Origin: Sporobacter sp963675425
GTDB taxonomy: Bacteria > Bacillota > Clostridia > Oscillospirales > Oscillospiraceae
NCBI GenBank assembly: GCA_963675425.1
Contig: OY776214.1
Coordinates: forward strand, 4,216,001 to 4,280,000
Length of the DNA: 64,000 bases
Reading direction: 5' to 3'
Shown here: in pieces, positions 7,545 to 14,894 of the stretch
Position numbering within the stretch: the stretch's first letter is position 1
Layout: each line of letters starts with the position of its first letter
Notes under the pieces: generated by a model
Database searches by the model: none
Told to the model about the DNA's origin: nothing
Seen by the model: only the letters and a program-made list of their open reading frames with translations
Position numbers and translations under genes: made by a program

Positions 7545-8378
7545 TTATAAGGTTTGAAATATCAGATCTTTAAGCGTTTTGGTATATGTTAATAAAGACA
7601 ATTTTCTACCAAACCCTTTATCTTTAAAGGGTATTGCTTTTAGATCATTATTTAAATTTCTGACCATCATTTCCGGCAAAATTGTTAGGCCTCCATTCGC
7701 TTTAATGAGAGCTAAAATAGGCTCATTTTGTCCGATTTCTATGCTGGCTTCCAAGGCGATCCCATATTTACTTAAATAATTATCTATGGCTTTTCTAATA
7801 TCACATGGATAAGAAGGTAAAATCATAATCTGTTTTTTCAATTCCTCAAATCCGATTGATTCGCGGTATGCCAAACTATTGGTAGCCGCCAAGACTAAAT
7901 AATATGGCTCGTCTAAAATAGGATAAGCATATTCGTTTTCTTCAATATCCTGCGCAAATCCTGCATCAATTTTCCGTTCAAAGAAAAGCCTTCCGATTTC
8001 ATCACTTGTATTTGTAACCATCAGCTTTGTTTTATATCCGAGGCTTTGTAGACTTTTTAAAACATTCGGTAGCAAATAAGTAGATAAGCTTGGCAGTGCA
8101 CCAATGTGTAGTACTTTGGTTTTTGAGTCGGAAAATTGTTGGCTTAAGGAATTAACGCCATTCAATATTTTTTTTGCTTCATTTAAAAAAATGACGCCTT
8201 CATTTGTTAATCTGACTCCACTTCGATTTCTTTCAAACAGGATTGCTCCCAATTCATTTTCTAACAGCTTGAGCTGTTTTGTCAAAGCGGGCTGGGAAAG
8301 ATGGAGGACTTGTGAAGCTTTATTGATGCTTTCAGTTTCTGCAATTATTTTGACATATAGCATTTGTTGTAGAGTCAA
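7545..8378 (-). CDS. LysR-family transcriptional regulator
   Basis: The 277-residue protein starts MTLQQMLYVKIIAETESINKASQVLHLSQPALTKQLKLLE, the typical LysR winged helix-turn-helix in residues 1-60. A substrate-binding-protein-like effector domain follows (about 90-270, for example VLHIGALPSLSTYLLPNVL). It is transcribed divergently from the threonine-dehydratase-like gene, with 107 bases between the start codons. This is the standard arrangement for a LysR activator of a neighbouring catabolic gene. An inverted repeat TTATAAC-N5-GTTATAA lies just upstream of its start codon. The likely co-inducer is the amino acid substrate of the neighbour, which is inference. Confidence 0.92.
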   Translation of the reverse strand: MTLQQMLYVKIIAETESINKASQVLHLSQPALTKQLKLLENELGAILFERNRSGVRLTNEGVIFLNEAKKILNGVNSLSQQFSDSKTKVLHIGALPSLSTYLLPNVLKSLQSLGYKTKLMVTNTSDEIGRLFFERKIDAGFAQDIEENEYAYPILDEPYYLVLAATNSLAYRESIGFEELKKQIMILPSYPCDIRKAIDNYLSKYGIALEASIEIGQNEPILALIKANGGLTILPEMMVRNLNNDLKAIPFKDKGFGRKLSLLTYTKTLKDLIFQTL

Positions 8379-8396
8379 TTGACGACACTCCTCGCA

Positions 8397-8415
8397 TTAT
8401 AACTTTAAGTTATAA
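8397..8415. promoter_or_regulatory. Candidate LysR-binding inverted repeat
   Basis: TTATAAC (8397-8403) and GTTATAA (8409-8415) are separated by TTTAA, between the divergent start codons at 8378 and 8486. It fits the general T-N11-A style of LysR sites and is AT-rich like most of them. Confidence 0.5.
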
Positions 8416-8485
8416 CGGTATGATTGAAACGTATTATACAATAATTAAAATATAATGTAAACTAAAAACAGCTTATAAGAGGAAG

Positions 8486-9454
8486 ATGATTAAATTGAAT
8501 CAAGCTAATATTACTCTGCAAGACATTATACAGGCTCATAAGCGTATTCAGAATTACATATACCACACACCATTAGAGTACAATGAGAAACTCAGCACCT
8601 TATATAATTCGAATATTTATTTAAAGCTGGAAAACCTTCAAATTACAGGAAGTTTCAAGGCCCGTGAAGCTTTTAACGGCCTTTTGTCGTTAAGTGATAT
8701 CGATAGGAAGCGCGGCGTAGTTGCACCTTCGGCTGGCAATCACGGGATTGGTTTGGCTTATGCAGCCAAGCGGCTGATTGTTCCTGCCTACGTCTATTTA
8801 CCTCGGATTGTGGATGGAAGTAAAGTTAACGCACTAGAGAGCTATGGAGCTGTTATCAGCTATTTTGATTCTATCGAAGAAGCAAGATTATCTGCAATAG
8901 ATGTATCAAGAGAAAAAGGATACACTTTTTTTTCTGCGTATAACGCCCCCACTGCTATTACCGCAGGTGGAACAATTGCGCTAGAAGTCCTGGATGATTT
9001 ACCGGATGTGGATACTGTCATTACCTGTATGGGTGGGGGCGGACTTACTGCTGGTATGTGTATAGCGTTGAAGTCCGTGAATCCCAAAATTAAGATTTGG
9101 GGTATTCAACCTAAAAACAGCCCCACGCTAGAGGTTTGGCACCGAAACGGCAGCCCTACGGATGTGGACTTAAAGCCATCGATAGCGGAGGGCTTAAGCG
9201 GGCCGATTGAGCCAGAAACAATTACTTTCCCAATCATTCATAAATATATTGATCGAATACTGACTGTAACAGAGGCGGAGCTAATTGATGCCGTTAGAAT
9301 GATGATGGATTCCCATTACATAGTGGAACCTTCGGGAGCTGCCGGAATCGCTGCGCTGAAACGTTATGGCAAAGAATTGACTGGCTGCAAAGTGGCTATT
9401 TTGGTAACAGGCCGTAATATTTCGTGGTCACGGCTCACTTCCCTAATGGAATAA
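8486..9454 (+). CDS. PLP-dependent threonine/serine (or hydroxyaspartate) ammonia-lyase
   Basis: The 322-residue product is preceded by AGAGGAAG at the right distance from ATG 8486. It is a fold-type II PLP enzyme: the PLP lysine is in LQITGSFKAREAFNG (about residue 57), a substrate-binding SAGNHG loop follows (about 93), and the phosphate-binding glycine loop is GGGGLTAGM (about 179-187). The length equals catabolic threonine dehydratases that lack the C-terminal ACT domain, so feedback inhibition by isoleucine is not expected. The reaction would be L-threonine (or serine, or threo-3-hydroxyaspartate) to the 2-oxo acid and ammonia. The divergent LysR gene supports an inducible catabolic role. 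EutB-type enzymes of hydroxyectoine catabolism are another possibility. Confidence 0.88.
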   Translation: MIKLNQANITLQDIIQAHKRIQNYIYHTPLEYNEKLSTLYNSNIYLKLENLQITGSFKAREAFNGLLSLSDIDRKRGVVAPSAGNHGIGLAYAAKRLIVPAYVYLPRIVDGSKVNALESYGAVISYFDSIEEARLSAIDVSREKGYTFFSAYNAPTAITAGGTIALEVLDDLPDVDTVITCMGGGGLTAGMCIALKSVNPKIKIWGIQPKNSPTLEVWHRNGSPTDVDLKPSIAEGLSGPIEPETITFPIIHKYIDRILTVTEAELIDAVRMMMDSHYIVEPSGAAGIAALKRYGKELTGCKVAILVTGRNISWSRLTSLME

Positions 9455-9503
9455 TTTCCATATAATCAATTTTCGGCTCAAGGCTATCTTGTTAGATGAA
9501 AAA

Positions 9504-9680
9504 TCATCGGACGACCTCCTTCTCTCTTCCAAGTTTTACATCTATCAATCTCTTTTACTTGTCCCTGAAATTGAGCCGCCGAAACAGTGATGTCAATGGT
9601 CTGGTTATGTACCGCAATCGTGCGCTTCACTGTTTCTCCGAAGGGTGTTTGCGTGGGTATAAGAGGACAACCGTTGCACG
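9504..9680 (-). pseudogene. C-terminal fragment of an unrecognised protein
   Basis: On the minus strand a clean coding-like stretch reads TPFGETVKRTIAVHNQTIDI and continues TVSAAQFQGQVKEID to a TGA stop at 9504-9506. No start codon with a ribosome binding site is visible. The open frame overlapping it on the other strand looks like its shadow. I do not recognise the family. It may be the remnant of a mobile-element gene, given the island-like context. The surrounding stretch 9455-9987 holds nothing else except the terminator at 9788-9844. Confidence 0.3.
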
Positions 9681-9759
9681 GTGCGCAACAATCCGTTTTT
9701 TAAAGCTGGAGAACCATGTGTGAGTTCAAATACACTGTTTTTGTATTACTAAAATAGAA

Positions 9760-9773
9760 GATATCGATTTTGG
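9760..9773. repeat. Repeated 14-mer GATATCGATTTTGG, copy 2
   Basis: Second copy of the motif at 7184-7197, again just before a strong terminator. Confidence 0.5.
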
Positions 9774-9787
9774 AAAGAAAACACATT

Positions 9788-9844
9788 AAAAAGTCCCAAA
9801 AAGATGTCATGTTTCATCGCATGACATCTTTTTGGGACTTTTTT
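9788..9844. terminator. Very strong bidirectional terminator
   Basis: A perfect stem of more than 20 bp (AAAAAGTCCCAAAAAGATGT... with its exact complement) has A and T runs at its ends and an 8-base loop. It separates the dehydratase from the convergent TetR gene. Confidence 0.9.
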
Positions 9845-9987
9845 GTCGGCTCTGCCTATCAAAGATAATGGCAGTTATGGGGTTATCTTTGGCCAAGTTC
9901 AAACCTGTTTGCATTCGAAATCATTCAGAATAATTCGTCGAGCACTGCTTGCACAATCATGGGGCCGCTGCCATATTGGTTATACCT

Positions 9988-10587
9988 TCAACATCCGTAA
10001 CGGCACAAAAACACGTCGATGATTTCCGTTAACACGGGCTCAACATACGGAAGACTTTCACCATCCGTAAGCAAAACGTTCCACGTCAGGCATCCTTCCA
10101 CCATGCCATAAAAGATTTGTGCGGTAAGCTCAGCTGAATCAAATTTCAGTTTCCCGTCTTCCTTGGCTGCATATAACCAGTTGATAAAATCTTCATGAAA
10201 TTTATGTCCGGTCATAGTTTTTTTTACGAAATCCGGTTTGAATAAAAATACGGATGCCAGTAGCTTTGATAATCCCCGCTGGCGGGGTTCAGTGACCCGA
10301 TACATTTCCGCTCCCGCAAAATCCAGTAACTGCTCTTTTAAAGAACGTGTTTTTGAGTACTCGATCGGCTTTTTTTCATCGCTTTGTCTTAGAAAATCCG
10401 ATACGATTTCCTGAAAAAGATTCTCTTTGCTTTGAAAGTGGTTGTAAACGGTGATTTTTGATACGCCTGCAACCTCAGCGATTTTATCCATACTTGAAGC
10501 ATCAAACCCGTTTTTGCTAAAAACCTTGATTGCACCTTCCAATATATCCCGCTCTTTCAAAGTTTTGTTTTTCTTTTGATTTGACAT
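9988..10587 (-). CDS. TetR-family transcriptional regulator (second of three)
   Basis: The 199-residue protein starts at ATG 10587 behind TTGGAGGCG. Residues 12-58 contain the helix-turn-helix (ERDILEGAIKVFSKNGFDASSMDKIAEVAGVSKITVYNHFQSKENL). The C-terminal part (about 70-199) resembles the AefR/YbiH-type ligand-binding domain with a MVEGCLTWNVLL segment. It is divergent from the DUF4386 gene, and the shared 129-bp intergenic region holds a remarkable symmetric operator (10606-10664). It probably represses both itself and the membrane protein. The ligand is unknown. Confidence 0.92.
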   Translation of the reverse strand: MSNQKKNKTLKERDILEGAIKVFSKNGFDASSMDKIAEVAGVSKITVYNHFQSKENLFQEIVSDFLRQSDEKKPIEYSKTRSLKEQLLDFAGAEMYRVTEPRQRGLSKLLASVFLFKPDFVKKTMTGHKFHEDFINWLYAAKEDGKLKFDSAELTAQIFYGMVEGCLTWNVLLTDGESLPYVEPVLTEIIDVFLCRYGC

Positions 10588-10605
10588 AAATCGCCTCCAA
10601 GAATC

Positions 10606-10664
10606 ATACTATACTGTACAGTTCACTTTTGTGTTGACAATCGCTGAACTGTACAGTATAGTAT
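10606..10664. promoter_or_regulatory. Mirror-symmetric double operator overlapping the DUF4386 promoter
   Basis: Two 20-bp arms (10606-10625 and 10645-10664) are perfect reverse complements, and each carries the 10-bp palindrome ACTGTACAGT. A consensus promoter, TTGACA 10634-10639, a 17-bp spacer and TATAGT 10657-10662, is embedded so that the right operator fills the gap between -35 and -10. The left arm overlaps a mirrored TATAGT for the divergent TetR gene. Repressor binding to both arms would shut both promoters. Confidence 0.85.
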
Positions 10665-10716
10665 AGCCAAGGGCGCAGTCTAATGCAAGCTTTATTTAAT
10701 TTTCAGGAGGAATATT

Positions 10717-11379
10717 ATGCAAAATACGAACTATAATCATAGGAAAAGTGCCCGTTTCGCCGGAGTGATGTATCTCTTGTGTATGTTGGCAAGCATTTCG
10801 GGCGGGCTGATTGTCAGCGGCATTATTGACCAGCCCGATTTTATAAACAAAGTATTGGATGCCAAGTGGACGCTAATTGCTGGAATGGCGCTTGAGCTTG
10901 TTAACGCGCTGGGCTTAATGGGAATTGCTGCGGCTTTTTGGGTTGCGTTTAAAGACAAAATGCCGGCTACGGCGGCGGGATACCTGAGCCTTCGCAGTAT
11001 AGAAGTTGCCTTGTGTATGATAACGGCGTTTATTCCGATTATTCTGATTCAGCTTGCCGGACAGCGTGCCGATTTATTTGGGGACATCGGCTATTTTGCC
11101 AACAGGCTGGTAATGGCACGGGACATTTATTGGGCATATGTGTATCCGGTTATTTTCTTTATAAGTGGTTCACTCTTTTATAGTATGTTATACAAAACTG
11201 TGCTGGTTCCAAAATATATCGCAGTGTGGGGTATGGTAGCTTTACTGGGTGTTCTGGCTGCCATGTTTGCTCCGTCAATAAAATACTTACCGGGTTTTTT
11301 GATTATCACAAATGAGATTTATCTGGGCATTTATCTTATTGCGAGGGGCTTTCGGACAGCAGCAACGGAACGAGTATAA
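10717..11379 (+). CDS. DUF4386-family integral membrane protein
   Basis: The 220-residue product starts at ATG 10717 behind CAGGAGGAA. It has six hydrophobic segments (for example FAGVMYLLCMLASISGGLIV, LIAGMALELVNALGLMGIAA, WAYVYPVIFFISGSLFYSML and AVWGMVALLGVLAAMFAP) with short polar N- and C-terminal tails, matching the uncharacterised DUF4386 family. No catalytic motif is visible. It is controlled by the symmetric operator/promoter shared with the divergent TetR gene and followed by its own terminator, so it is a single-gene regulon. Members are often found beside TetR-type regulators; the function is unknown. Confidence 0.85.
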   Translation: MQNTNYNHRKSARFAGVMYLLCMLASISGGLIVSGIIDQPDFINKVLDAKWTLIAGMALELVNALGLMGIAAAFWVAFKDKMPATAAGYLSLRSIEVALCMITAFIPIILIQLAGQRADLFGDIGYFANRLVMARDIYWAYVYPVIFFISGSLFYSMLYKTVLVPKYIAVWGMVALLGVLAAMFAPSIKYLPGFLIITNEIYLGIYLIARGFRTAATERV

Positions 11380-11396
11380 ATAGTCTCGAGTATTCA

Positions 11397-11428
11397 AAAC
11401 AGGTTGGTATTTTACCAGCCTGTTTTTT
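11397..11428 (+). terminator. Terminator after the DUF4386 gene
   Basis: AAACAGGTTGGTA pairs with TACCAGCCTGTTT (one mismatch) around TTT and is followed by a T run. Confidence 0.8.
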
Positions 11429-11434
11429 ATCTTG

Positions 11435-11463
11435 TTGACAAATTGAACAGCGTTCAGTACACT
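11435..11463 (+). promoter_or_regulatory. Sigma-A promoter of the third TetR operon, with an embedded operator
   Basis: TTGACA at 11435-11440, a 17-base spacer and TACACT at 11458-11463. The spacer contains TGAACAGCGTTCA (11444-11456), an inverted repeat that would place a repressor between the two boxes. Confidence 0.75.
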
Positions 11464-11466
11464 AGG

Positions 11467-11495
11467 GTTGAACAACGTATTGTACAGCGTTCAAC
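11467..11495. promoter_or_regulatory. Second operator-like inverted repeat of the third TetR operon
   Basis: GTTGAAC (11467-11473) and GTTCAAC (11489-11495) are complementary. The half-sites match those inside the promoter spacer (TGAAC/GTTCA). Together they suggest cooperative autorepression. Confidence 0.6.
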
Positions 11496-11507
11496 ACAGG
11501 AGGTATT

Positions 11508-12098
11508 ATGAAAAGCTCTTCGAATGTAAAAGAACACATAATTCAAACCACAACAAAGCTGATTCAGCAGAGCAATGGGAATATAGCGGACATCACGACA
11601 CGAGCTATCGCTGAAAAAGCATGCGTTGGCGTTGGGCTGATTAATTACCACTTCCAAACCAAGGATAATTTGATCACTATATGTGTGCAGCGGATTATTG
11701 AACAGATAATATCTGGTTTTTACGCAAAGGGGAAGTCTTATCAGGGCGATAAGGACCGCTTGACTGACTGGGCAACTCGCGTATTTGATTTTCTTTTTGA
11801 TAATCCCGCAATCTCACGTATTTCAATAATCGGAGATTTATGTGATTACACAATTGACACTAATTCCGTTAAAACACAAAAGGGATTTGCGCGTGCTTTG
11901 CAGGAAGATGTGTCGGACTTCGATAAAAGTATGCTCACATTTATTCTAACCGCTTCCATGCAAACAGCCTTTCTTGGCAGCAAGAACACACCGGAACTGC
12001 TTGGCTATGATTTTAGTAATCAATCTGATCGTCAGGCGTTTATAACACGGCTGATTTCCTTTCTGTTTGACGGAATAAAAACTAAGCAAATTACTTGA
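11508..12098 (+). CDS. TetR-family transcriptional regulator (third of three)
   Basis: The 196-residue product starts at ATG 11508 behind CAGGAGGT. The helix-turn-helix is in residues 8-55 (VKEHIIQTTTKLIQQSNGNIADITTRAIAEKACVGVGLINYHFQTKDNL). The remainder is a helical ligand domain without a recognisable family. It is the first gene of a two-gene operon with the flavodoxin-fold protein (9-bp gap). Two inverted repeats with TGAAC half-sites overlap the promoter, so autorepression is likely. The three TetR proteins of this region share little beyond the DNA-binding domain and use three different operator sequences. Confidence 0.9.
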   Translation: MKSSSNVKEHIIQTTTKLIQQSNGNIADITTRAIAEKACVGVGLINYHFQTKDNLITICVQRIIEQIISGFYAKGKSYQGDKDRLTDWATRVFDFLFDNPAISRISIIGDLCDYTIDTNSVKTQKGFARALQEDVSDFDKSMLTFILTASMQTAFLGSKNTPELLGYDFSNQSDRQAFITRLISFLFDGIKTKQIT

Positions 12099-12107
12099 GG
12101 AGATACC

Positions 12108-12806
12108 ATGAAAATAACGGTTTTGAACGGAACGGAAATCCAAGGCTGTACCTATCATATAAAAGAGAGCTTTCTTGAAGAACTGCGCGATAATAACGAG
12201 ATTACGGAGTTTTACCTGCCGAAAGATTTGCCTTCCTTTTGCTGCGGCTGCAAAAACTGCTTTTTAAAAAACGAACAGCTTTGTCCCCACGCAGAATATA
12301 CCATGCCCATTTGGGAATCCATGCTGAATTCTGACCTTTTGGTTTTTGCTTCACCGGTCTACGCATTAAGAACCACGGCGCAGATGAAGTCTCTGCTTGA
12401 CCATTTATGCGCTCACTGGATGGTTCACAGGCCGGACGACAGGATGTTTACAAAAAAGGCTGTCATTTTGACAAATGCTATTGGTGTTTTCAATGGAGGT
12501 GCTCAAAAGGATATAGCAACCAGCCTTATGTGGCTGGGTGTTTCTGATATAAAAAAGCTCGGAACCGGTCTTATGGAGGGCGTTATCTGGAACGAGCTGT
12601 CTGAAAAAAGACGGGACGCCATTATACGTAAAACAAAAAAGCTGGCTCAGCGCTATAAACAGGTTAAATCGGGACACAAGGGACTGAAGGTAAGCGTCTT
12701 ATTTGCAGTTACAAGAAAAATGCATCAAGCCATAGCGTCAAAGGAAACGCACCTGTCAGCCGATAACGAATATTGGGTCAGCAAAGGTTGGGTTAAACTT
12801 CGATAA
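12108..12806 (+). CDS. Flavodoxin-fold NAD(P)H-dependent oxidoreductase-like protein
   Basis: The 232-residue product starts at ATG 12108 behind TTGAGGAG. Residues 1-110 look like an NADPH-dependent FMN reductase/flavodoxin-like domain: beta strand MKITVLNGTE, an SDLLVFASPVYALRTTAQMKSLLDHL segment and KKAVILTNAIGVFNGG. A four-cysteine patch, CCGCKNCFLKNEQLC (about residues 44-58), is typical of iron-sulfur flavoprotein-like members of this family and could hold a cluster. The C-terminal 60 residues are basic and unassigned. It would act in the cytoplasm, reducing a quinone or other small electrophile; this and the TetR partner suggest a stress- or xenobiotic-induced reductase. Confidence 0.75.
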   Translation: MKITVLNGTEIQGCTYHIKESFLEELRDNNEITEFYLPKDLPSFCCGCKNCFLKNEQLCPHAEYTMPIWESMLNSDLLVFASPVYALRTTAQMKSLLDHLCAHWMVHRPDDRMFTKKAVILTNAIGVFNGGAQKDIATSLMWLGVSDIKKLGTGLMEGVIWNELSEKRRDAIIRKTKKLAQRYKQVKSGHKGLKVSVLFAVTRKMHQAIASKETHLSADNEYWVSKGWVKLR

Positions 12807-12850
12807 GCGTTCGAAGTGTGATAAAACGCATTGGAATAACCAGTAAAAAA

Positions 12851-12868
12851 GCGGCTCATCAGAGCCGC
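12851..12868 (-). terminator. Terminator hairpin for the minus-strand PNPOx-like gene
   Basis: GCGGCTC-ATCA-GAGCCGC is preceded on the plus strand by six A, so on the minus strand it is followed by T. It is part of a cluster of three hairpins within 100 bases. Confidence 0.6.
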
Positions 12869-12882
12869 CGTCATGCAAACTA

Positions 12883-12920
12883 ACTGTTTAAAAAGCCGCG
12901 TAAGCGGCTTTTTAAACAGT
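12883..12920. terminator. Perfect 17-bp hairpin between convergent genes
   Basis: ACTGTTTAAAAAGCCGC (12883-12899) pairs exactly with GCGGCTTTTTAAACAGT (12904-12920) around GTAA. It can work in both directions. Confidence 0.7.
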
Positions 12921-12925
12921 CTGCA

Positions 12926-12949
12926 GGCGGCTCCAGCGAGCCGCCTTTT
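12926..12949 (+). terminator. Terminator for the flavodoxin-fold gene
   Basis: GGCGGCTC-CAGC-GAGCCGCC is followed by TTTT. The core is the same GGCTC/GAGCC as in the hairpin at 12851, suggesting a duplicated and inverted terminator. Confidence 0.65.
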
Positions 12950-12962
12950 CAGTTATCTTTAT

Positions 12963-13355
12963 TTAGAATTTGATAATCTTCGGCGCATCTGTAAAAGACG
13001 AGATGGTGGCCGTAGCATCCTTCAGATACAACACCTGGCAGTTGCCGTCGTCAGCTTTGTACATGCCGCTCAGGGACGGATACGCATCCAGCATGTGCTG
13101 GCGGGCTTCGTTTCTGTCATCTTCAACCGCCGTAGCAGCCACGCGAATCCATTTGCCCTCACTCATGGCGCAAATTTCAACCTTCGGATTTTTCATCATT
13201 TGCTGGGAGACGGGCTTAACCTTGCCGGTCTGGATATAGAGCTTGTCCTCAAAAATATCCACCGTTCCGAACGGACGGACGCGCGGCTGATCTCCTTCAA
13301 CGGTGGCAAGATAATACGTGCCCGCTTTCTTCAAAAAATCATAAACTTCTTTCAC
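12963..13355 (-). CDS. Pyridoxamine 5'-phosphate oxidase-like flavin-binding protein
   Basis: The 130-residue product starts at ATG 13355 behind CAGGAGG. It reads MKEVYDFLKKAGTYYLATVEGDQPRVRPFG, the split-barrel PNPOx-like fold whose conserved N-terminal strand pair contains LATVEGDQPRVRPF. The segments KLYIQTGKVKPVSQQMMKNPKVEI and KWIRVAATAV complete the pattern. Small stand-alone members in anaerobes bind FMN or F420-like cofactors or haem, and are usually not true pyridoxine oxidases. It is monocistronic and convergent with the flavodoxin-fold gene. The reaction is unknown. Confidence 0.85.
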   Translation of the reverse strand: MKEVYDFLKKAGTYYLATVEGDQPRVRPFGTVDIFEDKLYIQTGKVKPVSQQMMKNPKVEICAMSEGKWIRVAATAVEDDRNEARQHMLDAYPSLSGMYKADDGNCQVLYLKDATATISSFTDAPKIIKF

Positions 13356-13667
13356 AATGAAAACCTCCTGTAATTTTAGTTAGTGATTGCAAATTATTGA
13401 TACTATTTAATCATCATAGCACCAATAATTCAAGTACGATAACTTAAATATCAAAATAATCCATTCAATTTTTTCCATTAGCTCCTGCCCTTATTCAGGT
13501 CATTAGCTCTGCGGCGTTATGATTTTTCACCCGCTCTGGGAACGGTAATTTATCACAAACAATATGCAGCCTGGCCGAATCCGATTATATTTATACAGTT
13601 TTGGTTTACGACTGTGCGATTATAATATAAAATAAGCCTATTCAATCCACTTGAATAGGGAGTGTTT
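13356..13667. other. Intergenic region without a gene
   Basis: No ORF is supportable here. TATAAT at 13621-13626 could be a -10 box for the DUF445 gene, but no clear -35 box is visible at the right distance. A short inverted repeat TATTCAA/TTGAATA lies at about 13639-13657, next to the ribosome binding site. Confidence 0.4.
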
Positions 13668-14558
13668 ATGATACCTCTGCTGCAATATATTTCAGGCCCG
13701 ATCATCGGGGGAATCGTTGGTTACGTTACGAACTATTTAGCCATTAAGATGCTTTTCAGGCCGTATAAGCCAATCATGATCGGGCGGCACCGCCTCCCTT
13801 TCACCCCGGGCATCGTCCCGAAAAGAAAGGATCTGCTCGCCGAGATGCTGGGCCGGTCAATCGTTGATAAATTCTTTAACGCGGATGATCTTGAAATTGT
13901 TTTTACGTCGGAGGCGTTTACCGGAGCGTTTGCCGACGGTGTTGTTTCGTTGCTCACCGACACGCACACAACACTGGGAGAATTAGGCCTTAACGAAGCT
14001 GCTTCCTCGGCAAGCGACCTGTCAAGCTGCGTTAAGGACGAGCTGTGCGTACGAATACAAGCAGCCATTTTAAGGTCCGATCTGTCCCGCCGCCTTGCCG
14101 ACGAGGGGCTGCGCGCCGTCGAAAAAAGGCTTGGTAATTCCGTTGTTGGCAAGGTTTTTCATGAACAAATCGCGTCCGTTGTCACTGAGCCGCTTATTGC
14201 CGAACTTGAAAAATACATACTGCACGAAGGCCGGTCAGTGATCCTGCCGATTCTGGAAGACGAGCTGCGCGAGCTTGGAGCGCTGCCGGCGGCGGAGGTG
14301 ACGTTTCGGCTTTTCCGGGACAGAGACGTTCTTCACGCCTTCGCCTGTCGGCTTCACCAGAAGTTTATGGAAAAATACGTCCGCCATTTAGCCGAGAGCG
14401 TAGATGTCGGCGGGATGATTACAGAAAAAGTCCAGCAGATGAGCGCGCTTGAAATTGAAAACCTGGTCGTCTCCGTCGTCAGCCGCGAGCTCAAATACGT
14501 CGTTTTTTTAGGCGCGCTTATCGGCATGATGATCGGAACAATCAACATTTTTATTTAG
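13668..14558 (+). CDS. DUF445-family membrane protein
   Basis: ATG 13668 follows AGGGAG closely; an in-frame GTG at 13662 is an alternative start. The roughly 296-residue product begins MIPLLQYISGPIIGGIVGYVTNYLAIKMLFRPYKPIMIGRHRLPFTPGIVPKRK. This is the DUF445 signature: an N-terminal membrane segment with GYVTN.LA.KMLF, then PGIIPKR. A helical region and a C-terminal hydrophobic segment (YVVFLGALIGMMIGTINIFI) follow. In Bacillus subtilis the related YheB/YtbE-type proteins are poorly characterised membrane proteins; sporulation links have been proposed for some relatives. The gene stands alone and ends in a strong terminator. Confidence 0.9.
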   Translation: MIPLLQYISGPIIGGIVGYVTNYLAIKMLFRPYKPIMIGRHRLPFTPGIVPKRKDLLAEMLGRSIVDKFFNADDLEIVFTSEAFTGAFADGVVSLLTDTHTTLGELGLNEAASSASDLSSCVKDELCVRIQAAILRSDLSRRLADEGLRAVEKRLGNSVVGKVFHEQIASVVTEPLIAELEKYILHEGRSVILPILEDELRELGALPAAEVTFRLFRDRDVLHAFACRLHQKFMEKYVRHLAESVDVGGMITEKVQQMSALEIENLVVSVVSRELKYVVFLGALIGMMIGTINIFI

Positions 14559-14576
14559 CGTCTACTACATTTATAT

Positions 14577-14620
14577 AAGCCCGCCATGGTATAGGCCGAA
14601 AATACCATGGCGGGCTTTTT
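14577..14620 (+). terminator. Terminator after the DUF445 gene
   Basis: AAGCCCGCCATGGTAT pairs perfectly with ATACCATGGCGGGCTT around a 9-base loop and is followed by T. Confidence 0.9.
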
Positions 14621-14894
14621 ACGAAACACAAACTAAATCTTACAGCTCTGTTTGCCTTTTGAGTTTGCCGAACTTCAGGTTAGATGCTTGCTTCATTAAC
14701 ACACCGAACAGCCAGCCCAGCCGATTGCAGCAAGGTGTACCGCTATACAATAAACATAATTTATCGCCATGAAAAATATTATTGATTTCCATTATGTAGC
14801 AGCCGGATATATAATGCAATATAGGACAATTCTCGGCAAGAAAGGACGATGGTTTTAAGCACATTACCCAAAACTTTATAGAGGAGGTAGTCAA
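14621..14894. other. Leader region of the transhydroxylase operon
   Basis: No gene is readable. The ribosome binding site GAGGAGGT lies at 14881-14888, before the GTG start at 14895. No known riboswitch pattern (for example a molybdenum-cofactor element) was recognised by eye. Confidence 0.4.

Noticed and set aside
9496..9723. 75-codon plus-strand frame
   Set aside because: The opposite strand reads a more protein-like C-terminal fragment ending in TGA; this frame is probably its shadow.
12851..12949. Short CRISPR-like repeat array
   Set aside because: Three hairpins share a GGCTC/GAGCC core but there are no equal-length spacers or direct repeats; they are terminators of convergent genes. 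No CRISPR array was found anywhere in the window.
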